From Bacteroidales bacterium (GTDB taxonomy: Bacteria > Bacteroidota > Bacteroidia > Bacteroidales > WCHB1-69), in assembly GCA_016285145.1 (NCBI GenBank), contig JAEEQE010000001.1:1-64000 (forward strand): 64,000 bases of DNA, read 5' to 3'. Positions 31,789 through 41,497 of the stretch are shown piece by piece. Position numbers and translations under genes: made by a program. The notes beneath the pieces are model-generated. The model was given only the letters and a program-made list of their open reading frames with translations. It had not been told where the DNA came from and ran no database searches. How positions within the stretch are numbered: the stretch's first letter is position 1; each line of letters begins with the position of its first letter.

Positions 31789-34416
31789 ATGAAACGTGGA
31801 TTTTTTTCTCTCTTATGGCTATGCATGATGACCGTGACAATGCTCTCGGCGCAAACCACCTATTTCGTTTCCAACAGTGGCAACGACAGCAACAACGGCC
31901 TGTCGTGGGCCACGGCCAAGGCCACCATCAACGGGGCGATGGCGGTGATTACCTCTCCTAACGATGATTCGGTGTTCGTGGCGGTGGGTACCTATCCGGC
32001 CTGTACCGTCAAGAGCGGTACGCATGTGTATGGCGGGTTTGCGGGTACGGAGGCACACCTCTGCGACCGGCAGCCGCTTACCTTCGGCATCGCCGCCGAC
32101 AGTTCCTGTTCCCGAATCGATGCCCAACAGAACAGCAGTTATGCCGTCCAGATTAACGGCTATTTTTACTACAATAACAGTTATAATTGCTGGAGAAACA
32201 CCCTTGACGGCTTTTATGTGACGGGTGGAACCTCGTATGGCGTTTATGATGCGGCCAACAACACGCACACCATCTCCAACTGCACTATGACCGGCAATGC
32301 CTGCGGCCTCTATTTGACCTTGGCCTATAGCAATACATATTACAGTTCCACATTCCAGGTTTCCGATTGTAAAATTATGGGCAACACCACTTATGGGGGC
32401 GTGCAGATGTACAACGGCAACCAAACATACGGAGCTACATTCGAGTTCAATAACTGTGTGATTGCCGGGAATACCGGTAATCAGTTCGGTGGCATGAGGT
32501 TCAACACGTATGCTTATTCTACAACCAATAATATTATTGTAAACAATTGTGATATTGTGAAGAATGTCGCTTCCGGACCGAATGCCAAGGCCGGCGGTAT
32601 CCTCACGCAGAGTAACGATTTCGACTACGCCAAGACAAAGTGCGTGTGGCGGATCCTCAACTCGCGCATTATTGACAATACCGTCTATACCACCGCCACC
32701 GCCGCCAGTGCGGATGACAATTGGCCGTATATCGCCGGCGGTGTCAGCGTATATACGCACACTACGCATATTCTGGGTTGCGTGATAGCCAATAACAGCG
32801 CCATCTCCACCGAAGGCATCGATGTGACTGGCGGTGTGGCATCGTACGCCAATGGATCAAACACATCCTCCAGTAACACCGGTGATCCTGTGGGCCGGTT
32901 GTATATGACCAACTGTGTGGTGTCCAATAATATGGCGCAGACTACTAACACGTCAGGTACGGGTGGTGTCCGAACCGTCAAGGCGGCTACGGTTAAGAAT
33001 ACGGTGGCGTGGCACAACAAGCGCGGCAGCACAGTCTCCAACACCAGATGGTCCACCAATTTCTCAGTTCCCTACACCTATTGCGCCAGTGACGCGAACC
33101 CCACCAGCGACTTCGCCGCCGACAGCACTAACATCGTGCTGGATTCACTGACGCAACCCCTGTTCATCGCGCCGTCGTCTATGATTGGTGCCACGACTGC
33201 GGCAAGCGATTTGTCGAATTTGAATGCCGACTGGCGTGTCCAGCCGAATTCCCCCTTGGTGGACGATGGCGATCCCAATACGGCGTTCATCACCTATTTG
33301 CCGGCCACCGACATGGATGGCAATCCGCGCATCTTCAACAATATAGCGGATATTGGGGCTTACGAGTGCAATCATACCACTATGAGCCAGACCATCACTT
33401 GGAACCAGACGCTTGCCGCTACTCTGGGTGATGCTCCTATTCTGCTAACCGCCACCGCTTCATCAGGTTTGCCGGTAACCTATACAAGCAGCGATGAAAA
33501 TATTGCCCGTGTCCACAACGACACCCTGTTCTTCACGGGTGTGGGATCCGCCCTTATCACCGCTTCGCAGGCCGGCAATGCTGTGTTCCAGCCCGCCGTC
33601 GATGTGAGCCTGATTGTGAACGTGTCGGCTCCGGTGTTGAACCAGAGCATAACTTGGAACCAAACATTGACCACCAGCATTGACAGCGGCACGTTGGTGT
33701 TGAACGCCATCGCATCGTCGGGGCTGCCCGTAAGCTATACCTGTAGCGATGAGAGCATCGCTGTCGTCAATGGCAACACCCTCACCTTGACGGGAGTGGG
33801 GCAGGCCGTCGTCACCGCCTCGCAGACCGGCAACGCCTATTACCATCCAGCTCCCCTTGTGGTTAAGATTCTGACAGTCACAGAAGCAGGTGGCGATATT
33901 CCCATGCAGACACAAACTATCCAGTGGGACCAGGACTTGACGGTCAGTCTGAATGACCGCTATGTTCCACTCACCGCCACGGCCACGTCCGGACTGCCGG
34001 TGAGCTACACGTGCAATGATGAAGCCATTGCCACCGTGTATGGCGAAATCCTGATGCTCAACGCTCCCGGATTAGCCATCATAACGGCATCGCAAGCAGG
34101 CAACGAGATGTACTATTCAGCCCAGGATGTGATGAAAGTGCTGAATGTGCAAAATCCGGACGGAGTGGATGATTATTCGCTGACAACTACGACCCTCTAT
34201 CCGAATCCAACCACGGGGAAGGCTCAGTTGTCTGCCTCGCAGGATATGAGGACGTATGAATTGTATAATGCGATGGGAGTCCGGATCATTGGGGAAGCTG
34301 TTCACGGAAATTCAGTTCTTGTTAATCTCACTCCTTATCCTGCTGGCTGGTACCTGCTGAAGGTCTTTTTTGCCAATGGACAGACTACTGTTTTGAAAGT
34401 GGTGAAGATGCGGTAG
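31789..34416 (+). CDS. Secreted beta-helix protein with three Big-type repeats and T9SS type A sorting domain
   Basis: The 875-residue cargo protein has a signal peptide cleaved before Gln (LSA|QTT). Residues ~25-520 form a right-handed beta-helix of the choice-of-anchor Q/DUF1565 type, beginning YFVSNSGNDSNNGLSWATAK and ending in DMDGNPRIFNNIADIGAYEC. Three ~80-residue bacterial immunoglobulin-like repeats follow (starts near 525, 615 and 705). Each opens with QxITWNQTL or QTIQWDQDL and contains ATASSGLPVSYTCSDExIA and a closing ITASQAGNA block. The last ~75 residues are a type A sorting domain (TLYPNPTTGKAQLSA...YELYNAMGVRI...YPAGWYLLKVFFANGQT). It is probably surface-exposed; the bound ligand is unknown. 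Confidence 0.9.
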   Translation: MKRGFFSLLWLCMMTVTMLSAQTTYFVSNSGNDSNNGLSWATAKATINGAMAVITSPNDDSVFVAVGTYPACTVKSGTHVYGGFAGTEAHLCDRQPLTFGIAADSSCSRIDAQQNSSYAVQINGYFYYNNSYNCWRNTLDGFYVTGGTSYGVYDAANNTHTISNCTMTGNACGLYLTLAYSNTYYSSTFQVSDCKIMGNTTYGGVQMYNGNQTYGATFEFNNCVIAGNTGNQFGGMRFNTYAYSTTNNIIVNNCDIVKNVASGPNAKAGGILTQSNDFDYAKTKCVWRILNSRIIDNTVYTTATAASADDNWPYIAGGVSVYTHTTHILGCVIANNSAISTEGIDVTGGVASYANGSNTSSSNTGDPVGRLYMTNCVVSNNMAQTTNTSGTGGVRTVKAATVKNTVAWHNKRGSTVSNTRWSTNFSVPYTYCASDANPTSDFAADSTNIVLDSLTQPLFIAPSSMIGATTAASDLSNLNADWRVQPNSPLVDDGDPNTAFITYLPATDMDGNPRIFNNIADIGAYECNHTTMSQTITWNQTLAATLGDAPILLTATASSGLPVTYTSSDENIARVHNDTLFFTGVGSALITASQAGNAVFQPAVDVSLIVNVSAPVLNQSITWNQTLTTSIDSGTLVLNAIASSGLPVSYTCSDESIAVVNGNTLTLTGVGQAVVTASQTGNAYYHPAPLVVKILTVTEAGGDIPMQTQTIQWDQDLTVSLNDRYVPLTATATSGLPVSYTCNDEAIATVYGEILMLNAPGLAIITASQAGNEMYYSAQDVMKVLNVQNPDGVDDYSLTTTTLYPNPTTGKAQLSASQDMRTYELYNAMGVRIIGEAVHGNSVLVNLTPYPAGWYLLKVFFANGQTTVLKVVKMR

Positions 34417-34440
34417 GGGAAGATTGTTCCTGCGAACCCG

Positions 34441-35202
34441 TTACTTTTTGTGGGATTTCATTTTCTTCCGTTTGCGGACGGCCTCTTTATACCTTTTTTG
34501 GCAGCCTTTGATGTACTCGTCCGTGAATTTCGGGTTCCCGTATTTGGCCATGCGCCCTTGGATGACGCCGGCCTGGTGGTTCAGGTATCCTGAGGGTCTT
34601 GCAGGATTGCGTTTCAGCGGGGCGGGGTAGCAGGCGGTGATGAGGGCGGCTTGGCGGGCATTTAGATGCTTGGCGCTGCAGTGGAAATAGTGTTGTGCGG
34701 CAGCCTCCGACCCGTAGATGCCAGGCCCCATCTCGATGACGTTGAGATAGACCTCCATGATGCGCTCCTTGTCCCAGAAGGTTTCAATCAGGAAAGTGTA
34801 GTAGGTCTCCAGCCCTTTCCGTATCCAGGAACTCTTGGGCCAGCAGAACACGTTCTTGGCCGTCTGCTGCGAGATGGTGCTGCCGCCGCGATGGCGCGTG
34901 CCCTTCTTGCGCTCCTGCATCACAATGTCTAATGCGATGACATCAAAGCCGTTGTGTCCGAGGAAGTAGTTGTCCTCCGATGCGATGGCCGCCTTGTACA
35001 TGTAGGGGGAAATTTCCTCAATGGGTTTCCATTTTTTCTCAATAGGATACCCGTATTGTACCTTGCGGATGATCATCAAGGGCGTGACGGGCGGGTTTAC
35101 CCATCGGAAAATAACAGTAAAGAATATGCTCAACAGGAAGCACGTCAGGATTACCAGTCCTAAAATCCTCCAAAATCCCTTTTTTTTACCTTTTTTTGCC
35201 AT
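34441..35202 (-). CDS. mtgA: Monofunctional peptidoglycan glycosyltransferase (GT51)
   Basis: This enzyme polymerises lipid II into glycan strands. The 253-residue inner-membrane protein has one N-terminal anchor (residues ~12-33). GT51 motifs are in order: AAIASEDNYFLGHNGFD with the catalytic Glu, RGGSTISQQTAKNVF, ERIMEVYLNVIEMG with the second Glu, and GIYGSEAAAQHYF. Both ends are lysine-rich (MAKKGKKKGF and KRKKMKSHKK). There is no transpeptidase domain, as expected for MtgA. It is monocistronic with a promoter at 35251-35258. Confidence 0.96.
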   Translation of the reverse strand: MAKKGKKKGFWRILGLVILTCFLLSIFFTVIFRWVNPPVTPLMIIRKVQYGYPIEKKWKPIEEISPYMYKAAIASEDNYFLGHNGFDVIALDIVMQERKKGTRHRGGSTISQQTAKNVFCWPKSSWIRKGLETYYTFLIETFWDKERIMEVYLNVIEMGPGIYGSEAAAQHYFHCSAKHLNARQAALITACYPAPLKRNPARPSGYLNHQAGVIQGRMAKYGNPKFTDEYIKGCQKRYKEAVRKRKKMKSHKK

Positions 35203-35250
35203 TGTGTTAAAGCGATAAATTGATTAATAATCCCTCATGGAAAAGGGCGG

Positions 35251-35258
35251 CAAAAATA
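35251..35258 (-). promoter_or_regulatory. -7 box (TATTTTTG on the minus strand) for mtgA
   Basis: The perfect match lies 48 bases upstream of the mtgA start, divergent from the recF promoter. Confidence 0.65.
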
Positions 35259-35292
35259 CAAAATTTGCGGGGTGTAATCCCGAATTTTTTCC

Positions 35293-35300
35293 TATTTTTG
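35293..35300 (+). promoter_or_regulatory. -7 box (TATTTTTG) for recF
   Basis: The perfect match is followed by a leader made of CTCAACTCTAAACCCTCAAC-type heptamer repeats (35329-35362) before ATG 35371. Confidence 0.65.
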
Positions 35301-35370
35301 CCCCCTCTAAAAAACATCCCATACACTTGCTCTCAACTCTAAACCCTCAACCCTCAACTCTAATCCCCCC

Positions 35371-36477
35371 ATGTATCTCAAGCATCTGAAACTTACGAAC
35401 TTCAAAAGCTACGAGGAGGCTGAATTCTCTTTCGATGAGAATGTGAATGCCATTGTCGGTCGGAACGGCAGCGGCAAGACCAACCTGCTGGACGCGATAT
35501 ACTATTTGTCTTTTTGCAAAAGCTATTTCGCCGCGCAGGATGTCTATTCCGTGCGTTTCGACACCGACTTCTTTGCCATACATGGTGAGTTTGTGCAGCG
35601 CGAGACGCAGAACCACACGCAGGTGAGCTGCACCTACCGGAATGGGCATAAGTCGGTGCGGGCCAACAAGAAGGAGTACCCCCGCCTCAGCTCCCATATC
35701 GGACTCTTTCCCGCCGTGATGGTTTCGCCGTACGACAGCGACATTATCAACGAGGTGAGCGACACGCGCCGTCGGTTCTTCGACACCATCATCTCGCAGT
35801 TCGATGCCGAGTACTTGCAGAATCTGATATCCTACCGCAAGCTGCTGATGCAGCGTAACGCCCTCCTCAAGCAGATGCTGGAGAACCATCGCACCGATGT
35901 GGAACTGCTTCGGATTCTGGACGAGCAGATGATCCCGCTGGGCCATCAGATATTCACCTGCCGGCAGGCGTTCATTGAAGATGTGCTTCCCGTGTTCCAA
36001 CAACATTATAAGCAACTGTCGGGGGGCTCTGAGATGGTCTCCATCCAGTACCGCTCTGGTCTGCAGACCGCCCAATACTCGGAAGGTTTGCAGCAGACGG
36101 CTCTGGCTGACCTGCATAGCGGTTTTACTAATTTCGGGGTTCATAAGGATGACTATCTCTTCTTTATCAACGACCAGCCGATACGTCGTTTCGGCTCGCA
36201 AGGACAGCAGAAATCCTTCTCGCTGGCGCTTCGCTTGGCCCAATTTGACTATTCCTGCGCACGTAAGAAGGTTAAACCCATCCTTCTGCTGGATGACATC
36301 TTCGACAAGTTGGATAAAAACCGCATATCCGAGCTTCTCAAAATGGTGGGTGATGACCACTTTGGGCAAGTTTTCTTGACCGATACGGATGAGAACCGCG
36401 TGCGCCTGATTCTCTCTGAGTACGGCATCCAGCATCAGATGGTGGAGATAAAGGAGCAGGTGGACAATGAACTATAA
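35371..36477 (+). CDS. recF: DNA replication and repair protein RecF
   Basis: RecF is an SMC-like ATPase that helps RecOR load RecA at gaps. The 368-residue protein has Walker A in AIVGRNGSGKTNLLDAIYYL (residues ~27-46), the family segment DTRRRFFDTIISQFDAEYL, the ABC signature region FGSQGQQKSFSLALRLAQ and Walker B in PILLLDDIFDKLDKNR. The length is normal. In many bacteria recF sits beside dnaA/dnaN, but here it leads a group with a nucleoside kinase and a DUF2520 protein. An 81-base AT-rich spacer with a possible internal promoter separates it from the kinase. Confidence 0.96.
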   Translation: MYLKHLKLTNFKSYEEAEFSFDENVNAIVGRNGSGKTNLLDAIYYLSFCKSYFAAQDVYSVRFDTDFFAIHGEFVQRETQNHTQVSCTYRNGHKSVRANKKEYPRLSSHIGLFPAVMVSPYDSDIINEVSDTRRRFFDTIISQFDAEYLQNLISYRKLLMQRNALLKQMLENHRTDVELLRILDEQMIPLGHQIFTCRQAFIEDVLPVFQQHYKQLSGGSEMVSIQYRSGLQTAQYSEGLQQTALADLHSGFTNFGVHKDDYLFFINDQPIRRFGSQGQQKSFSLALRLAQFDYSCARKKVKPILLLDDIFDKLDKNRISELLKMVGDDHFGQVFLTDTDENRVRLILSEYGIQHQMVEIKEQVDNEL

Positions 36478-36481
36478 ACTA

Positions 36482-36489
36482 TAATTTTG
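36482..36489 (+). promoter_or_regulatory. Possible -7 box (TAATTTTG) for the nucleoside kinase
   Basis: The TAnnTTTG match lies 69 bases before ATG 36559, directly after the recF stop. Confidence 0.35.
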
Positions 36490-36558
36490 AACTTCAGGTG
36501 TTTTGAAGTGTTTTAAACCAATAACTATTAATTATTAACTGTTAATATTAATTGTAAA

Positions 36559-38223
36559 ATGCAAACAATCCCCGTTCTATGCCGGAATCTTAAGGCAGAA
36601 TTGCAGGTGCCGTACGGTACAACACTGTTGGAGTTAATAAAAAATGAGGATATAAAATCCGAGAATGTTTTTCTTGGTGCGCTGGTGAACAACAAGGTCC
36701 GCGATTTGACCTATCAGATCCACAAGCCGGCGGTTATAGAGTTTTTCGACTATTATTCCACATACGGGCACAATATGTATGTGCGTTCTCTTTATTTCCT
36801 GCTTTGTAAAACGGTTCACGATCTTTTCCCGTTAAAGGTGAAGTTGCATATTAAGCATTCCATCTCTGGCGGTCGTTTCTGCCGTTTGGAGCAAATGGAT
36901 GAGCCGATTACAGAGGAACTTGTGAAACGTATGAAGCACCACATGGTGTCGCTGGTGGAGCGTGACATCCCGTTCGAGCGCGTGGGCATGCTCACGCCGG
37001 ATGCTATCCGCACGTTCCAGGAGTATGGTTTGGAGGATAAGTACGAACTTTTCAAGAACCGTGACAGGATTTACACCTCCGTATATAAATTGGAGAACAC
37101 GGTGAACTACTATTATGGTTTCATGGTGCCCTCCACAGGCTATCTCAAGATGTTCGGATTGGAACCATACGAGGACGGTATCTTGCTTAAGATACCATCA
37201 TCTAAAAATATCAATGTGCTGCCGAAGACCCGCCGGATGCCCAAATTGTTTTCGGTATATAGGGAAAACAAACAATGGGCCGAAGAGTTGGGCATACCGC
37301 ATGTGAGCGACTTGAACCGTCTGATTGATGAAGACAAGGTGCAGGATATGATTCTGGTTGCAGAGGCTTTTCAGGAGAAACGCATTGCCGCCGTTGCCGA
37401 CAATATTTATAATCGGGGTGGGGTAAAGATGGTGCTTATCAGCGGCCCGTCCAGCTCAGGCAAGACCACCACTTGCAAGCGGTTGTCGGTGCAGCTGGCT
37501 GTACACGGCTACCATCCAGTGCAGATTTCGGTGGATGATTTCTTTGTGGAGCGCGATGAGACTCCGAAGGATAAAAACGGGAAATTCGATTTTGAAGCCT
37601 TGGAGGCCGTTGATTTGCCGCTATTCAACCGTACCCTTACCGATTTGATTGCCGGAAAGCGCGTGGAACTTCCTACCTTTGATTTTACGAGAGGCACCAA
37701 AGTGTGGAACGGAAAATCTATCCAACTGGACGACAAGTCTATCATGGTCATTGAGGGCATCCATTGTCTGAATCCCAAACTCACCGAGCAGGTGCCCGAT
37801 GATGTCAAATTCAAGATCTTCGTGTCGGCGCTGACCTCCATTTCCATTGACCGTCAGAATCCCATACCTACGGCAGATAACCGCCTGATACGTCGTATTG
37901 TGCGCGACTACAACTACCGTGGATATTCGGCGGTGGAGACCCTGCGTCGCTGGCGAAGCGTCCGTAATGGAGAGGAGAAGAATATCTTCCCGTTCCAGGA
38001 AAATGCCGATGAGATGATCAATACGTCGCTGATATTCGAGCTGGGCCTGCTGAAAACCTACGCGATGTCCATTTTAGATGCCGTTCCGGAGTCGCTGCCG
38101 GAGTATGCCGAAGCCGTGCGCTTGCGTAAGTTCCTGTCCTATTTCAAGTCCATACCCGAGGAAAAGGTGCCCGGCACCTCCATCCTCCGCGAGTTTGTGG
38201 GTGGTAGCAAATTCTCCTACTGA
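36559..38223 (+). CDS. Nucleoside (uridine-type) kinase with ThrRS-like N-terminal domains
   Basis: The 554-residue fusion protein starts with a TGS-like ubiquitin fold (residues 1-65, VPYGTTLLELIKNEDIKSEN). A threonyl-tRNA synthetase second-additional-domain-like region follows (~70-200). A phosphoribulokinase/uridine-kinase domain (~290-500) carries P-loop VLISGPSSSGKTTTCKRLSV, QISVDDFFVERDETPKDKNG, LPTFDFTRGTKVWNG and the acidic motif IMVIEGIHCLN. It should phosphorylate nucleosides using ATP; the exact base specificity is not readable. The editing-like N-terminal region may regulate the kinase. Its stop overlaps the next start by one base (TGATG). Confidence 0.88.
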   Translation: MQTIPVLCRNLKAELQVPYGTTLLELIKNEDIKSENVFLGALVNNKVRDLTYQIHKPAVIEFFDYYSTYGHNMYVRSLYFLLCKTVHDLFPLKVKLHIKHSISGGRFCRLEQMDEPITEELVKRMKHHMVSLVERDIPFERVGMLTPDAIRTFQEYGLEDKYELFKNRDRIYTSVYKLENTVNYYYGFMVPSTGYLKMFGLEPYEDGILLKIPSSKNINVLPKTRRMPKLFSVYRENKQWAEELGIPHVSDLNRLIDEDKVQDMILVAEAFQEKRIAAVADNIYNRGGVKMVLISGPSSSGKTTTCKRLSVQLAVHGYHPVQISVDDFFVERDETPKDKNGKFDFEALEAVDLPLFNRTLTDLIAGKRVELPTFDFTRGTKVWNGKSIQLDDKSIMVIEGIHCLNPKLTEQVPDDVKFKIFVSALTSISIDRQNPIPTADNRLIRRIVRDYNYRGYSAVETLRRWRSVRNGEEKNIFPFQENADEMINTSLIFELGLLKTYAMSILDAVPESLPEYAEAVRLRKFLSYFKSIPEEKVPGTSILREFVGGSKFSY

Positions 38224-38984
38224 TGATTGCCCTGATTGGTTCTGGAAATGTGGCGGCTTGGATAGCCCATCGCCTGCGGGATTCCCGCGAATTCCGCATT
38301 GGGCAAGTGTATAGTCGCCACTTGGACCACGCCCGCCGCATCGCCGATGGGGTGCAGGCGGAGGCGATTGACGATATCGGACAATTGTCGCCGGAAGCCT
38401 CGCTGTATCTCTTTTCCGTGGCGGATGATGCCTATGGCGAATTGCTGCCCCGGATTCCTTTCACGATGCCGGTGGCCCTGCACACGGCTGGGTCGGTGTC
38501 ACAGCGGGTGTTTGAGGACCATGCCCGGGAGTATGGTGTGCTTTATCCGTTGCAGACATTCTCCAAAGATACGGTTTACGAGGGCTTACAGGTGCCCGTA
38601 TGTCTGGAAACAGACCACTTGGGGTCCTCGATCGACAGTGTGGAGCGGTTGGCGGCAGCCTTGTCGGACCGTTGCTGCCGGATGTCGGAGCAGCAGCGTG
38701 CGGTGGCGCATCTGGCCGCCGTGTTTGCCTGCAATTTCTCCAACGCCATGTTCTCCATCGCCGATGATATTCTGAAAGACAACGGTATGAGCCTTGATCT
38801 GTTGCGTCCGCTCATGCAGCAGACTTTGGACAAATTGGACAGCATGTCGCCGCGCGAGGCACAGACGGGTCCCGCGCGACGGGGCGATGAAGCGGTGATG
38901 CGCCGGCAGATAGAGACATTGGAAAATCCCCTTGTGCGCGAGCTCTATTGTCTGATTTCAAAGTATATCAGGGAACAGAGTTGA
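38223..38984 (+). CDS. DUF2520 Rossmann-fold protein
   Basis: The 253-residue cytosolic protein has an N-terminal NAD(P)-binding fold starting MIALIGSGNVAAWIAHRLRD, close to the ketopantoate/pyrroline reductase pattern. LHTAGSVSQRVFEDHAREYG and LYPLQTFSKD follow. A helical C-terminal DUF2520 domain contains HLAAVFACNFSNAMFSIADD. It is probably an oxidoreductase; the substrate is unknown. Translation is coupled to the upstream nucleoside kinase by a TGATG overlap. Confidence 0.85.
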   Translation: MIALIGSGNVAAWIAHRLRDSREFRIGQVYSRHLDHARRIADGVQAEAIDDIGQLSPEASLYLFSVADDAYGELLPRIPFTMPVALHTAGSVSQRVFEDHAREYGVLYPLQTFSKDTVYEGLQVPVCLETDHLGSSIDSVERLAAALSDRCCRMSEQQRAVAHLAAVFACNFSNAMFSIADDILKDNGMSLDLLRPLMQQTLDKLDSMSPREAQTGPARRGDEAVMRRQIETLENPLVRELYCLISKYIREQS

Positions 38985-39095
38985 GAGTATAGAGTTTAGA
39001 GTTTAGAGCCAATAGCTAATGGCTAATAGCCAACGGCCAACCTGAATTGTCTTATTTTACCATATTTATTATTAATTGGTAATCGGTAAATTCCG

Positions 39096-39103
39096 TATCT
39101 TTG
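39096..39103 (+). promoter_or_regulatory. -7 box (TATCTTTG) for the metal-linked TonB receptor
   Basis: The perfect match ends 19 bases before ATG 39123. Confidence 0.7.
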
Positions 39104-39122
39104 CACCCCGAAATTTTGAAAG

Positions 39123-41405
39123 ATGCGAAAACTGATATTGTTTGGATTGATGTTGTTTCCCGTGATTTTGCAGGCGCAGAGTTTGCGGGGCAGGATCCTG
39201 GAAGTCAGAGAGGATGGCGACACGCTGGCCATGGCTTCCGCCGCCGTCCAGTGGCTGCACACGTCGGTCGGGGAGTTCTCCGCTGCCGACGGGTCCTTCT
39301 CCATCCCGCGCACGGGCACCGACACGCTCATCGTCTCGTTCCCCACCTACGAAAGCGAAACGCTCCGCATTGACAGACAGCAGAACGACATCACGATTTT
39401 TCTGTCGCATGCCCACTCCCTCGCCGAGGTGCGCGTGGTGGCTCGCGATGGCTCATTCATCTCCACCCAGCCTATCCTGACGTCCGTCATCACCCAGCAG
39501 GGACTGCGCCGAGCCGCCTGCTGTAATCTCGCCGAAAGTTTCGAGAGCAGCGTGGCCATCGATTCCGAATTCCCGGATGCGGTGAGCGGCGCCCGACAAA
39601 TCGCCATGCTTGGACTCGCAGGCACCTATTCCCAGATTCTGCTTGAAAATGTCCCCTTCATACGTCTCCTTTCGCACCAGTTCGGCCTCGGATTCATTCC
39701 CGGTTCGTGGATGGAATCCATCAGCCTCTCGAAGGGAACCTCCTCTGTGGTTAACGGTTTTGAAGCCATTACAGGACAGATTAATGTTGATTACAAGAAA
39801 CCGGAAACTAACCTGGAACGCTTCTTTATGAACTTCTATGCCAACTCGATGGGTAAAGGTGAATTGGCCTTGAATACCCGTGTTCCTGTTGGGAAAAAAG
39901 ATAAGGCAAGTACCAATTTCCTGATTTTCTTGGGAGACCAGTTGGCGAAGATGGACATGAACAAGGACGGCTTTATGGATGTGCCGCGCAATCGCCAGAT
40001 CAATGTGATGAACCGTTGGGACTATAAATCTCCTGTGGTCGAAGGACGCACGATGGTCGGTTTTGTGTGGGATAACCGCTTCGGAGGGCAGATGGCTTTC
40101 AAACCGAATCTTCAGAATCAGCTGTCAAATCTGCCTTACGGTTTCACTGCCGACAATAAACGGGTGGATGTCATCACCAAAAACGGCTTCCTGCTGAAGG
40201 GTGAGCATGAGAGTATCGGGACTATCGTTTCCTATACGGGACATTGGCTCAATTCGCACTATGGAGATAAGGATTATCAGGGAAATCAGCATAGCGTTTA
40301 TGCAAACGTTTTGTATTCCAATAAATTCGGGGCGAAGGAACGCCATAAACTGACCGCGGGTGCCAGTCTGCAGTTCGATTGCTTGAATGAACTTTATGAT
40401 GATGGACAGGATTTGTTTTATTATACCAGACCTCACCACCATGACTTGATTCCCGGTGTTTTTGCCGAGTACGCCTATGTTATTGATCCGAAGTTGGTGG
40501 TGATGGCCGGTATGCGTTTGGATTACAATATGGTGCGCGACAAGCTGCATTCGAATAATTGGGAAAGTATCAACCAACTGTTCTGGACACCGCGTGTTCA
40601 TCTTAAGTGGCAGGCGACCAAGGATTTGTCGGTTCGTGCTTCGGCGGGCAAAGGATACCGGAACGCGCACTTTTTCGCGGAGAACCAATCGTTGCTGTTG
40701 TCATCCCGTAACATCCGGTTAGACGGTCACGCAAAGCCTGAGGAGGCTTGGAATGCAGGGGCAAGTCTGGTATATCAGTTCAATATGCCGGGTGGGAAGG
40801 CTTCTGTGGCCGTGGATTATTTCTATACCCATTTTCTGCAGCAGATGATTGTGGATTTGGACAAGAACGTCCACGAGGTGCACTATTACGCCCTCAATGG
40901 CGATTACAACGGATATGGGAACCGGTCGCGCTCACATTCTGCGCAGATTGAACTGACCCTCAAGCCGTTCCAACGCTTCGAGGTGTTGTTGGCCTACCGT
41001 TACAACGATGTGCGCTATATGCGTCAGGGCGTGATGCGCCAGAAGGATCTGATGAGCCCCCACAAGGCACTCGTCAATCTCAATTACAGTACCCGTTTCG
41101 ACAAGTGGAAGTTCAACCTCACGCTTCAGGTGCATGGTCCGCAGCATCTGCCCGACATGTCGGACAATCCGGCCAGCGCGCTTCCCGAATATGCTCCTAC
41201 CTACTGCATTATGAATGCGCAGGTGACGAAGAAATTCCGGAAATGGGAACTCTATGTGGGCGGTGAGAACCTGCTGAACTACAAGCAGAAGAATCCCATC
41301 ATTGATGCGCAGAACCCGTTCAGCGACAATTTCGATGCCACCGTGGTGTACGCGCCGATTACCGGCATCATGGGCTATGTGGGCGTTCGGGTTATACTAA
41401 AATAA
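39123..41405 (+). CDS. TonB-dependent receptor, probable metal-related
   Basis: The 760-residue outer-membrane receptor has a signal peptide cleaved before Gln (LQA|QSL). A short carboxypeptidase-like domain comes first (residues ~20-95, VQWLHTSVGEFSAADGSFSI). The plug contains GARQIAMLGLAGTYSQILLE and ISLSKGTSSVVNGFEAITGQ, and the 22-strand barrel ends near MGYVGVRVILK. The plug has CC at residues ~131-132 (RRAACCNLAESFES), which recurs in metal-related receptors of this branch. No SusD-type lipoprotein follows. Instead, the next gene encodes a secreted HMA/His-Cys repeat protein, suggesting metal (for example copper) uptake or sensing as the joint function. That substrate assignment is inference. 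Confidence 0.82.
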   Translation: MRKLILFGLMLFPVILQAQSLRGRILEVREDGDTLAMASAAVQWLHTSVGEFSAADGSFSIPRTGTDTLIVSFPTYESETLRIDRQQNDITIFLSHAHSLAEVRVVARDGSFISTQPILTSVITQQGLRRAACCNLAESFESSVAIDSEFPDAVSGARQIAMLGLAGTYSQILLENVPFIRLLSHQFGLGFIPGSWMESISLSKGTSSVVNGFEAITGQINVDYKKPETNLERFFMNFYANSMGKGELALNTRVPVGKKDKASTNFLIFLGDQLAKMDMNKDGFMDVPRNRQINVMNRWDYKSPVVEGRTMVGFVWDNRFGGQMAFKPNLQNQLSNLPYGFTADNKRVDVITKNGFLLKGEHESIGTIVSYTGHWLNSHYGDKDYQGNQHSVYANVLYSNKFGAKERHKLTAGASLQFDCLNELYDDGQDLFYYTRPHHHDLIPGVFAEYAYVIDPKLVVMAGMRLDYNMVRDKLHSNNWESINQLFWTPRVHLKWQATKDLSVRASAGKGYRNAHFFAENQSLLLSSRNIRLDGHAKPEEAWNAGASLVYQFNMPGGKASVAVDYFYTHFLQQMIVDLDKNVHEVHYYALNGDYNGYGNRSRSHSAQIELTLKPFQRFEVLLAYRYNDVRYMRQGVMRQKDLMSPHKALVNLNYSTRFDKWKFNLTLQVHGPQHLPDMSDNPASALPEYAPTYCIMNAQVTKKFRKWELYVGGENLLNYKQKNPIIDAQNPFSDNFDATVVYAPITGIMGYVGVRVILK

Positions 41406-41497
41406 TAATGAGTACGTTAAACCAATTGTAAATATAATATTCTAATACTCTTTGTGGAAAAATCAAATTAATACAAATATTTATTAAACACAGTAAA

